Origin: Craspedostauros australis
Lineage: Eukaryota > Bacillariophyta > Bacillariophyceae > Mastogloiales > Achnanthaceae
DNA length: 64,000 bases
Assembly (NCBI GenBank): GCA_026770025.1
Contig: JAMXDE010000012.1
Span: 372,001-436,000 of the forward strand
Reading direction: 5' to 3'
A program made the position numbers and the translations under genes. The first letter of the stretch is position 1; each line of letters starts with the position of its first letter. Below, in pieces: positions 46,601-56,967 of the stretch. The notes below the pieces were generated by a model. It searched no databases and had not been told where the DNA came from. It saw only the letters and a list, made by a program, of their open reading frames with translations.

Positions 46601-49600
46601 AGGTGTTCATGAGAAAGCCACCGCACGATGCCCTCGAAGCGCACAGAGTGTTCCACCAGCACGCTTCTGCCACCATGATCCAGTGCTGGGTTCGCGGACT
46701 GCAACAGCGAAAGAAGTTCCTCATCATCGACGACGCCATGCTCACCATCCAACGATGGTACCGTGGCTGCAGGGGCAGAGAACGGTACGTCCACAGCACA
46801 AAGCCTGTCATCGCGATCGCATTCACATTGCAATGCCAGCGTTTTGCTACAAAACGCGTGTAGTTGGTGTGTCCAATGTGTGCATACCACTCCCATTCGT
46901 CGTGGCCACTTGTGTTATACTCTCTAAATGGCATACCTGCCATTTTCGACTTGATCCTGGCGGTGGTCTCGTACGGTACTTGCAATATGCGCACTGCATC
47001 ACACCACGCCGATTGATGTGACGTGACGTGACGTGACGATGCAGATCCCTAACACTATTCCATCTCCCTCTTCCGCTCTTTCTCTTTATTGAACCTGGTC
47101 ATCATCTTCAAACCGACATGTTCGTTGTGAACTTGCACGTGCACGTCCGCCTGCACATTTGATTCCTTTGGTCCAATTCTTCACAGCTGGTGGCGTTTGC
47201 GAAAAGCCAAGGCAGGTCTGTTGTTCACGACGCATTACCGAATGCAAATTCATCGTCGAAAGTACAACAGGGCTCGCCGCGGGACAGTCCGGTACCAGGC
47301 ATTGTTCCGTGGGTTCACCACCCGTCGCATCCTTGCGGGCATCAGGCTGCAGACATTGTACCGCATGTACCGCCTTCGCAAGAATTTCCAAATGCTCAAG
47401 TCTGCCAGCATCGCACTGCAATGTTCCATTCGTGTGCGCATCGCCAAGAAGGTCCTCAAGAGCCTCACCGGCGAGCAGAAGGATATTGGCAAGCTGAAGG
47501 AGAACAACGAACGCCTCAAGATGGAAATGAACAGTCTCAAGGCAATGCTTGCAGCGCAGGCCAAGGAAGGAGCCTCCAATGCATTGCACCAATCCGAAAT
47601 CGAGGCCAAGCAGGCAGAGATCGACGCGTTGGAAAAGCGTGTGGCGGAGCTGGAAAAGAAGCTTGCCGAAGAAAAGGCCATTATCAAGAAGATGGAGGAA
47701 GACTTGAAGACTGCCAAGGACCAAGCAGCGCAAGCGGCTCAGGCAGCTCAAGCAGCCGCCCAGTACAGGCGTGCGGACGCGCCTGGATCACCACGAGCAG
47801 CGGGACGTATGGGTCATCCATCCCCGGCATCAAGGCCATCATTGGCGCATCCCATCTCGTCAGATGCCGATGTTATGAGCCAGCTCTCTCTTCCGAACCT
47901 CCCATCCAACTTTGCCAGCCCGGAAGTATTGGCGCAGCACAAGGCGCGCGTGAACCAGTTGGAATCGCAGTTGAAGGCGGAGAAGCGGGCCCGTCGGGAG
48001 ACCGACGCGGAGATCATCAAGCTCCGAGCGCAAGTGAACGGTGTGGAACTGAGCGAAAGCGATCTCGCCGGGCTCTTGACAGATGGCGACCAGGCTGCTG
48101 CCCTCAGGTATGTTCAGAAACGATTGTCAGTGATGTTGTTGATGTTGGCATTGGAACCGACACTGCTGCGGGTCATAACGCTACACAGATGTCAATGCAT
48201 GCGTTGCCTTGGAGATTTGCTGCTGTGCTTCCCATTTTGTGCTCCTTCACTCCAGGCAGCGCTGGCACCTTCCATGGCCACCCCCAATCGCCAGAAGCGC
48301 TTGGGGTCTGGAGATCGTCGGGGGTGGTCGGTACCATCAGCACTTCCGCACACCATGCCTACTGTGGTCCCGTTCTCATGTCTTTGCCATCACAGATTGT
48401 TGCTGTATGTTTTGATTGCATGGATGGTTGTGGTGGCAATCTGCTGGTTCGCGTTGTGCCATCTCTCCGCTTCGTTGCGATCCTCCGAGGCTGAACTCGA
48501 GAGCTGGGGAAACAGTTCGAGTGACGCCTCGTTCGGTGATGCAATGATCGGACGCGGTGGTACCTTCGTTGGGGGAGTGCCAAAGTCAGACCCTTATCCG
48601 CAGGGGCACAGAATGGGTCTTTGGGGTATGGAAACATCATCGTAGAATAAGCAGAAATCTCACTCATTTCCTCAATCTTTCGTTCCTCCGTACATTCGTC
48701 CATCCGTGCATTCATTTTCATCTTTCGTCTGGCTTTGCCATGGTCTTCGTGATCATCATCATCATCACTGCCATCACTGTATTGTATTCACTCGGCTACT
48801 ACAATTGCGGTTCATTGTCATTCCTGTGACTACAATTGCGATTGGTTGTTTGTTTTTGCGTGTGCGTCTTCTTGCGCAACGGCCACATCGTCGTCATTTC
48901 CATTGACGCTAACAGCAAAACTGCCGCGACAGATGGCGAGAACAAGCCTACGTCTGTGTTGGCATCCGTCACACAGGGCATCGCATCTGCGTTCAGCCCA
49001 AAGAGTTCGCTGCAAGAAGAGGCGGATTCAACAAGATTCACCATGAAGCTCCTCCCCAAGATCCGAAGAGGCAAGGGAGGAGAGACCAAGGAAGAGGAGG
49101 TCGTGTCCTCTGGTTGGAAGACGGAAGTGCGAAGCCGCAAGGAACGAGAGGAGGTCCTCCGCGACGGTGCACACCGCATGGAGGCCCGCATGAAGAAGTC
49201 CATCAACTCCCTCGAGGACGGCTTCGATGTCGTTATGTGGCAAATGAACAAGTCCGCCGAGGACAAGCACGCCCCGTCTGAGTTCCCACTCAAGGCATCT
49301 CACGTTACAATCAAGATGCAACGCAACGGCGACCTGCATGTGCAGGCCGTGCTCAACTTCATCCTGCGTGGTGGATACCTCAGCAAGGCCATCGGACGCA
49401 ACCGCGGCGGTGAGTACTTGATTGCATGCAGTGACATGATGTGAATTGTTTTCTTGACGAACAACAAACTGACTATGTTTCCTGTTGTTGATCGCTTGCG
49501 CACACTTGTCATATTGCATGCATGTATCACACATGTGGTACTTTCCTCTACTCTCCATGGCTCCCCATCATCCCTCCATTGCTCCAACGAATGCTCTGCT

Positions 49601-50329
49601 TCGCTATATTGGCTCTCACCCGATCGATGACTTGCACACAACCGCGTTTCTTTGACAATTGTTTCCGCAGTCAACAAGTCGGCACTGGAACCGCTCTCGC
49701 TTCGAGATATCCTCGAGGTGCGTGCTGGTTGCTCCGGCCACGACCACACTGAGCTGCCATCTGCAACCAGCCGCTCCAAGTCCAAGAGCCGCTCCAAGAG
49801 CGAGAACAAGCAGGGCAACCTCTTCATCACCTTGACTGCCACGCCAACGCCGATGGCTGCATCCAGATCGTACATCCTGCGCTTCAAGTCCCGATCCGCA
49901 AGAAACGACGTGCTCACCGGTCTCCGTGCAGTCCTCGCTGACATGCAAACCAACGAAGGCGTGAGCGTGTCGAACCTCCACGCCGATCCAAGCGTCGATG
50001 AGGATGAGATGATGGTGCCGCTCGGTGCCGTCAAGACTGTGCTCAACAGAGAACGCGAGGCGTACGATCGCATCCTCCTCATGATGCTGCAATCCGGCGA
50101 AGATGTGAAGGCCAAGGAGGACGAGCTGACGAAGATGCGCAGCAGCCTCGAGAGCGTGGTCGAGGAATCCCAGGAGAAGGACCGCGTTCAGGCCAACGAC
50201 TCGAAGCTCATCATGCAGCTCAGTAAGAAGCTTGAGACGCTCCTCATGGACAACGAGGATCTGCGCGATCAGAACGACCGTCTCAACACGCGTCTGATCG
50301 CCGCCGAGTGCGAGAAGATGAACATGTAA
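43692..50329 (+). CDS. Myosin heavy chain with IQ motifs, coiled coil and PH-like tail, six exons
   Basis: Actin motor. Exons 43692-44075, 44512-46784, 47187-48107, 48516-48625, 48933-49409 and 49671-50329; about 1607 residues. An N-terminal SH3-like segment (AYVWCSDSTGDEAWMLAEV) precedes the motor at about 60-840: P-loop GESGAGKTE at 181, switch I region NDNSSRFGK, switch II DIFGFE, actin site IRCLKPN, converter then IQ motifs (MIQCWVRGLQQRKKF and about four more, 847-980). A coiled coil covers 980-1075. The distal exons encode a basic domain with a PH-like region at about 1335-1480 (SLRDILEVRAG; ASRSYILRFKSRSARNDVL), then a short coiled coil. Exon 4 is the weak point: its acceptor (48515) and donor (48626, GTATGG) were chosen for phase, and an alternative donor GTAGAA at 48642 with acceptor 48914 also keeps frame. 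The class is uncertain; it could be a stramenopile-specific one. Confidence 0.85.
47017..47038 (+). repeat. GTGAC pentanucleotide repeat in myosin intron 2
   Basis: Four copies of GTGAC-type pentamer in the 402-nt intron. Confidence 0.75.
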
Positions 50330-51133
50330 ACAATCTTTGACGGCTTTTCTTGGCCATACCCAAGCGTGCTCATCATCATCATCATGATCGACAGCATCGA
50401 TAGAGACAACGGCAGCGACAACACCGACCACACCAATGCCAGCAGTTCCACAGACGAACAACAGTATTTGCACTCCAAGAACTGATAAAGAGAGATGAAA
50501 ACGACATATCCGTAGAAAGACCAAGTTAAATCCAGAGTGCTTGCTCCGCTCTGCTCTGATTTCCTCCATGCTGATCTGAGAGGCACGTACTCCTTGGGAC
50601 GGAGAAGGGAACCACGCACACAGAATGGAGCAGGACATCCTGTTTCAGACTACTATACTCACACATCATGCGCATGCGGACACTTGGGGAGGGACGAGGG
50701 CCCTGCTGCCCTCTGCTTGACTGCTCCTTCTACTCCAGTGCGCGTAGTTTCATTTTGAGTTTTCAGATTTCTCCTGTTCTGTTCGGTTTTTGTCTTTTTC
50801 GCAGGTCAAACTCAGCACCACAGAATTCACCAGATGCAGCGAAATGGCTTCAATAGGTACTTGATTAGCTTCTGGGGCCACGCAAAACCGTTGGCGACAG
50901 AGAATACGCTGTTATTCACGCACTCCACAGTGGCGAAACAGCGTATGTATCGGCACCAACAGCAAAAACGAGAAGAAGCAACTGCGGCGAAAAAAGGCAC
51001 AAGGCAACAACGTATGCAACGACACCCGACGCAGGCAAAACAGGCAGCGACAATGATACAGGGACGTTTCCTGCTTTCGTCATCATCTGTCCAGCACATC
51101 ACATCACAGCACAACTGAGGCAACCGATCCACC
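50330..51133. other. Intergenic region between myosin and cytochrome c1
   Basis: 804 bases. (CAT)n at 50370-50385 lies just after the myosin stop. The last 300 bases are a C/A-rich leader (AACAGCAAAAACGAG, GCACATCACATCACAGC) ahead of the cytochrome c1 ATG. No gene is supported. Confidence 0.5.
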
Positions 51134-52657
51134 ATGTTCACACGTCTTCCAGGTTTGGTGAGTGCGACAAGACTGCGTAATGATGCAGACGTTGGCAATG
51201 GCAACGGCAACGGCAACGACGACGTTTGTGAATCGGCATGCTGAATGGTTCCTCAGTGGGTCTGGCCAGAGTTTGGTTTGGCTTCGTTTTTGTGCCGTTC
51301 ACGCACGAGTACGATCTATGGTACAGCACTGTTCACGTCGGCAAAGTTGAACATCTGGATCGGACCACTATCGCGCATTGCCATTTCGGGCTTTGATCAG
51401 CGCTGCCATCCAATGGGCGTCAGCAATCGCATGCGGCAATGGATGAAGCGGCGGATTCAATATGAGCTTCAACTTTGGCCTCACCCCGAGTTGCGTGTTG
51501 GAGCATGCCGCTGTGGGCAGCAGTAGGCGTCGACAGACAACCCCTCTCATTGCGCGTCGCTTGGCTGAACTGAAGAGCCAATACTGCGGATTCCTCCATC
51601 TCGATTGCGCTGGACTTCGTCCCTGATGCATCACGAATGGCGATTGGCCATCGATGGCTGATGATTGATGATTGACGATTCATCTTCCTGACCAACACTT
51701 TGCCTCGCTCACACATTCAATTTCATGCACGACACCGGATCGCATACTTCACTACTCTGCTCTGCTCTACTCTATTCTACTCTGCTGCACTCCGCACTTG
51801 ATCCAAATCTCGGGCATGCTCGTGAGCAGATCCGCAAGAACGGACCAGCAGCGTACGCAGTTGCCGCAGCAACTGTTGCTGCTTCCACTGCAACCGTCAC
51901 ATTCTTGGATGAGGAGGATGTCGTCCACGCACCACATTACCCATGGCGCCACAGTGGTTACTTCTCCTCTTTCGATCACGCAGCCCTGCGACGTGGATTC
52001 CAGGTCTACCGTGAGGTCTGCGCCAGTTGCCACTCCCTCGAGTACATCCGATTCCGTGAGTTGGTTGGCGTCACACACACCACGGAGGAGGTGAAGCAGA
52101 TGGCCAAGGATGTCGACGTCCTTGACGGACCAAACGGAGAGGGAGAGATGTTCGAGCGCCCAGGAAAGCCATACGACACCATCCCAAGCCCTTACGCAAA
52201 CAAGGAGGCAGGACGCGCAGCCAACGGCGGTGCCTACCCACCTGACCTCAGTCTGATGGTCAAGGCCCGACACAACGGTCTGGACTACGTCTTCGCCCTC
52301 CTCACGGGATACTGCGAGGCACCAGCCGGCAAGGAAATGATGGCAGGTCTGTACTACAACCCATACTTCCCCGGCGGCGCCATCTCCATGCCACCACCGC
52401 TTTCCGATGGCGGCGTGGAGTACGAGGATGGAACTGAAGCCACTGTCTCGCAGCAAGCCCGCGATATTGCGCAGTTCCTCAACTGGACCTCCGAGCCAGA
52501 GACCGAGGACCGCAAGAAGAATGCCTGCAAGTACCTCACCGTTGTCGCCTTCTTGGTCCTTTCCGTCGGATACTACAAGCGTTGGAAGTGGAGCCCACTG
52601 AAGACCCGACAGATCGCTTACGTCAAGGGTGTTGGCGGTGCCCCAGGAGCCCGCTGA
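51134..52657 (+). CDS. CYC1: Cytochrome c1 of respiratory complex III, two exons with a 24-nt first exon
   Basis: Haem subunit that passes electrons from the Rieske protein to cytochrome c in the mitochondrial bc1 complex. Exons 51134-51157 (8 codons) and 51830-52657; intron 51158-51829 (672 nt, GTGAGT...GCAG, phase 0); 283 residues. Joined start: MFTRLPGL/IRKNGPAAYAVAAATVAAST, a short positively charged segment then a hydrophobic stretch, which could act as a bipartite presequence. The haem motif C72-A-S-C75-H76 is intact, in a block FQVYREVCASCHSLEYIRF; then comes KPYDTIPSPYANKEAGRAAN, and the axial Met of GGAISMPPPLSD. A C-terminal anchor (YLTVVAFLVLSVGYYKRWKW) fixes it in the inner membrane. 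The canonical CxxCH separates it from euglenozoan FxxCH forms. No upstream in-frame ATG serves exon 2 without this first exon, other than one in pyrimidine-rich sequence (51725) judged intronic. Confidence 0.92.
51756..51790 (+). repeat. TCTGC/TCTAC pyrimidine-rich repeat before the cytochrome c1 acceptor
   Basis: Repeating CTCTGCTCTAC-like units about 40-70 bases upstream of the 3' splice site; probably serves as polypyrimidine tract or is a microsatellite within it. Confidence 0.65.
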
Positions 52658-53666
52658 TCACCAGATCTGGATTTCTAGATCTGAGCACTGTGTGAATGAG
52701 ATCTTGCAAACTCCTTTGTGTTGCCGTGGGATCATGAATGCGCAGTGGGCGTAGCTCAACACATCTGGCCCAGCACAAAGCGCAGACTCGGATGCACAAA
52801 CGAACGTATGGAGTCGCATGCCTCTATGTATCCTGTGATGCAGACTGCTCACGTCGATGACTGAAGTACGCATGGCACATGTTGATCAGCCCACCCTACT
52901 CGTAGCTTTCCATATCACTAATACTCGTAGCAGGATGCATTTGAGAACTCCGGCTCTGCGGTCAACATCCTGTAGACGGTCCCAATGTGCCATGTCTCAA
53001 GTATGATCCCACTCATGGCGCCGTGCTCAATCTGAATCTGCAGAGCACCTCGCCTTGTCTTGTTTGGAACTCTATCTATCTGCTCAACCAAACATGTCCG
53101 AATACTTCTCAACTCTGTACGAATACGCTTGGTTCACACATTCATGCGAGTACTACTCGTCGTACCATACGTACTCGTATTATGTAGAATATAATGTGAC
53201 CATGATACGACTACACCACAATGCAACAGAGTACCGTTGAGTCTGCTCGGTCATTGCAACGTGACAACTTCCCAAGAGGGCTGCCATGATACAAGCCACG
53301 ACCTGGAACATTCCCACACGGAGGGATTCAGCGTAGGTTTTCCTTCCAGGAAAGGGGAAGAGTTCCGCGTGGAACATTCTGAAACCAGGCGCAGATCCAC
53401 CAAGATCTTCGACGAAGAGGATGAGAAGACCCATCACGAAAACACGAGGCACACACGCTCACAAACATTGCAGTTACCACGCTCGCACACTGCTTGTCCC
53501 ATCACCCAAGGGGGAATGCCACAAATTTCTGCGATAGAGCACGAGCTATACCAACAAATCTCAAACTAACCAACCAATTAATCAACCAACAAAACAACCA
53601 ATCAACCAACCAACCAACAAAACAACAGAAGCCCCCCAGGAGCGCGGAACACCGAGACGCGACACG
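52658..53666. other. Intergenic region between cytochrome c1 and Hsp70
   Basis: 1.0 kb. The 3' flank of cytochrome c1 holds a cluster of GAGTAC/TACTCG words (52897-52905, 52922-52930 and a dense set at 53146-53180). The region just before the Hsp70 ATG is an (AACC)n/(CAAC)n leader (about 53566-53630). No gene is supported. Confidence 0.55.
53566..53630 (+). repeat. AACC/CAAC repeat in the Hsp70 leader
   Basis: Tetranucleotide runs with interspersed AAAACAACC, ending 36 bases before the start codon. Confidence 0.75.
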
Positions 53667-56184
53667 ATGACGTTCTTCCTTGGATGTGTTGCATCGGCGT
53701 TGGTGGTACTGTCTGTGGACGCAGGTCCCTTCAGCAGATCCATCACAGCATTCAAAGGCCGATCCGTTGCCGGCAAGACATCGACTCTATTGCGTGACAT
53801 CGCCTGCCTCCGAGGCGGGGCATCCGACGACAGCAGCGCCAGCAATCCCATCACAGGCCCTTGCATTGGCATCGACCTGGGAACGACGTACTCCTGCGTC
53901 GGAGTTTGGAGGAACGACCGCGTCGATATCTGCGCCAACGAGCAGGGAAATCGCATCACCCCATCGTACGTCGCCTTCCTGAAGGACGGGACGCGTCTGG
54001 TGGGAGATGCTGCCAAGAACCAGGCCTCGCAAAACCCCACGGGAACATTCTTCGACGTCAAGCGTCTGATCGGCCGCGACTACAAGGACAGCACGGTGCA
54101 GAGCGACAAGAAACTCGTGCCGTTCGACATCTCCAACGACAGCCATGGCCATCCGGTTGTGAAGCTCGACAAGGCCGTCGGCGACAAGCACTCCAAGACC
54201 ACATACACGCCAGAGGAGATTAGCGGGATGGTGCTGCGGAAGATGAAGGACATCGCGGAGTCCTATCTTGGTCAGGAAGTCAAGCATGCCGTGGTCACCG
54301 TCCCAGCCTATTTCAACGATGCGCAGAGACAGGCGACGAAGGACGCGGGCAAAATCGCAGGTCTCACCATCGAGCGTGTCATCAACGAACCAACAGCCGC
54401 GGCGATCGCCTACGGTCTGGACAAGCAGGATAGAGAGGAGAACATCCTCGTGTTCGATCTCGGCGGCGGCACCTTCGACGTCACCCTCCTTTCCATCGAC
54501 AACGGGGTCTTCGAGGTCCTGGCAACGTCCGGCAACACGCACTTGGGCGGTGAGGACTTCGATCAGAGACTGATGGCGTACTGCATCAGCCAGTTCAAGA
54601 GGAAGTCGGGGATCGATATTTCTGCCGACAAACGTGCCATGCAGCGACTTCGCAAGCAATGCGAAGGTGCCAAGAGAACGCTGTCGACGCAAACGTCGGC
54701 GACGATCGATTGCGAGGCATTGGCGCAGGGGGAGGACTTCTCCACTGTCATCTCGCGAGCCAAGTTTGAAGAGCTCAACTCCGATCTGTTCAAGAAGACG
54801 TTGGCCCCAGTCACACAGGTGCTGAAGGATAGTGGGATGAGCAAGGGTGACATCGATCAGATCATCTTGGTGGGTGGTTCCACGCGCATTCCAAAGATCC
54901 AAAACATGCTGTCTGACTTCTTCGGAGGCAAGGAGCTGAACAAGGGAATCAACCCAGACGAGGCAGTGGTAAGTTGCGTTTGATCCAACGCTTTTGATGG
55001 AACACACTGAATGGTGTTTTGGCATAGACTATGGGCTCGTGTTGGTGTGTGTGCGAGCGTATGCTCCGCCGTACTCTACACGTAATCGCGTGTGCATGCG
55101 CGTGTGTGTGAGTGTTCCGGGACCTCCTTTGCCATTTACGAGACATCGCTAGCTCTGTAAACATACTCTGCACTTGATGCGCACTCTGCATCTTGACGAT
55201 TTCACGCTCATTTGCTGCCATTTCTCATCATCGCATCACGTCTTGCATTACAACTTACACTGATACGTTACCCAACGCATATGTTGTTCCACTTTCGCTT
55301 ACTACACTCCATACCACTTCTTCTTCTCCATGTAGGCCTACGGAGCGGCCGTGCAGGGTGGCATCCTCAGTGGAGATGCGGCCGAAGCGACCAAGGATGT
55401 GCTGCTGCTGGATGTCGCATCGCTGTCCATGGGAATCGAGACGGCCGGAGGTGTGATGACGCCGCTTATCAAGCGTGGCACCACCATCCCAGTGAAGAAG
55501 TCCCAGATCTTTTCCACCTACGCTGACAACCAACCAGGCGTGAACATCCAGGTATTCGAAGGCGAGCGAGGCATGACGAAGCACAACCGGCTGTTGGGAC
55601 AGTTTGAGCTGAGCGGGATCCCGCCGGCCCCGCGCGGCGTTCCACAGATCGAGGTGAGCTTCGACGTCGACGCCAACGGCATCCTGAACATCGCCGCTCA
55701 GGACAAGGGCACCGGCGTGCAGCAGGATCTGACGATCATGAGCGAGAAGGGGCGCCTTTCGGATGACGAGATCGAGAAGATGGTCGCCGAAGCCGAAGAG
55801 TTCGCCGAACAGGACAAGAAGGAGAAGGACAAGGTCAATGCCAGAAATCAACTTGAGGCCTACCTGTACAACCTCAAGAACTCGATCAATGACGCTCTTG
55901 CTGACAAGATCCCCGACAGCGACAAGGAGGAGCTTTCCAACAAGATCGAAGATACTCTGGTATGGCTGGAGGACAACCCGAATGCAGACACGGAGGAATA
56001 CGACGCCAAGCAGAAGGAAGTGGAGAACCTAGCAAACCCTATCATCCGCGCAGCGTACGAAACGTCATCCGGTGCGGACGGTGGCACCGGCGATGCGATG
56101 CCAGACATGGGAGCCAACGGCGAAGACGAAGCCTACTTTGAGGACATCGCGGGGGATGGACCCACAGTCGAAGAGTTTGACTAG
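53667..56184 (+). CDS. Signal-peptide Hsp70 with EEVD-like C terminus (periplastidal or ER candidate), two exons
   Basis: ATP-driven chaperone. Exons 53667-54968 and 55336-56184; intron 367 nt (GTAAGT...GTAG, phase 0); 716 residues. The N terminus [19 protein letters not shown] is a clear signal peptide; after it comes a Ser/Arg/Thr-rich, acid-poor stretch to about residue 48, like a transit peptide without an aromatic +1 residue. The ATPase domain starts [14 protein letters not shown], then [43 protein letters not shown] and [11 protein letters not shown]. The substrate domain includes IKRGTTIP and [17 protein letters not shown]. It ends GPTVEEFD: no KDEL/HDEL retrieval signal, but one residue away from the cytosolic Hsp70 end EEVD. 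Some residues ([16 protein letters not shown]) resemble BiP, others cytosolic Hsp70. I infer the periplastidal compartment, with an ER-lumen Hsp70 as the alternative. Confidence 0.9.
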
Positions 56185-56967
56185 AGAGAGAGAGTACTCG
56201 TAGAGCACTGGTAAGACTGCTACGATTATGAGCGTACTTCCGTAGAATACGGATGTCCGTGCTCGTACTCGTACATGTGAGATCGATGATTGATTGGTGA
56301 TTGCCTGTGTTGCGGGTGCCAGGAGCAAGACAGTCACGCAGTGCCCGCCACGGTATCAACTGTTCTTGCTTTGTTGTCCGACTACGTTGGTGTTGCAGAT
56401 AAACTGCATATTATTATCATATTCCTTATATCCCAATTCGATTTAGTCACAGTATTCAATTGGTTCGAGCCGGTCGCAGCTGGTGGCGACAGTCATTGTT
56501 CGTCAGTATCTTCACAAATGACTTTGGCGTATCTCTGCATGACTGGGTGCGCGTTGGATCCGAACCTTTCGTGTTTGTGTTGTTCCTTCCGCTGTTTTGG
56601 CTGGTCTTGGTGTGTCTCTGTTGGTGTCGTGGCGCTTTTGGGTCGTTGCTGTCTCTCTCTCGCTCTCTGGCGAAAAGGCATCGAGGAGGTCCCTGTGATG
56701 GCGAATGGAGCGGCACCGACGCGCGAGAAGAGCAGCAGCAACAAGCAGACACCACCACAGGGCAAGATACTCACTCGTGCGGCACAGAGATACCAGCAGG
56801 CAGAGCAGAGAGCAAAACAGCGCTGCAGTCAGGCGACGCCGAGGCTCCAGACGGGGACAGCAACAAGGCTATCATCAGGACCAAGACCGAGACCAACACT
56901 CACAGGAACGGCAGCGGCAACAGCAGCTATAGCAGCATTAGCAGCAAGGTCAAGAGCAACAGCAACC
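56185..56967. other. Hsp70 3' flank and leader of the glyoxalase-like gene
   Basis: 783 bases. GAGTACTCGTAG (56192-56203) sits 8 bases after the Hsp70 stop, and CTCGTACTCGTACATG lies near 56262-56277. The plus strand is open in frame with the next gene from 56290, with ATGs at 56698 and later, but the stretch 56860-56967 is the usual CAACAG-rich leader, so I place the start at 56968. Confidence 0.55.

Noticed and set aside
48209..48415. Candidate myosin exon starting after a CAG near 48256
   Set aside because: Keeps phase with exon 3 but gives a non-conserved Trp/Arg/Cys-rich peptide ending in a stop with no donor that rejoins the downstream tail.
48836..50329. Separate gene downstream of myosin
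   Set aside because: The frame has no upstream ATG with a leader, its first codons follow a good acceptor, and phases match a continuation of the myosin tail.
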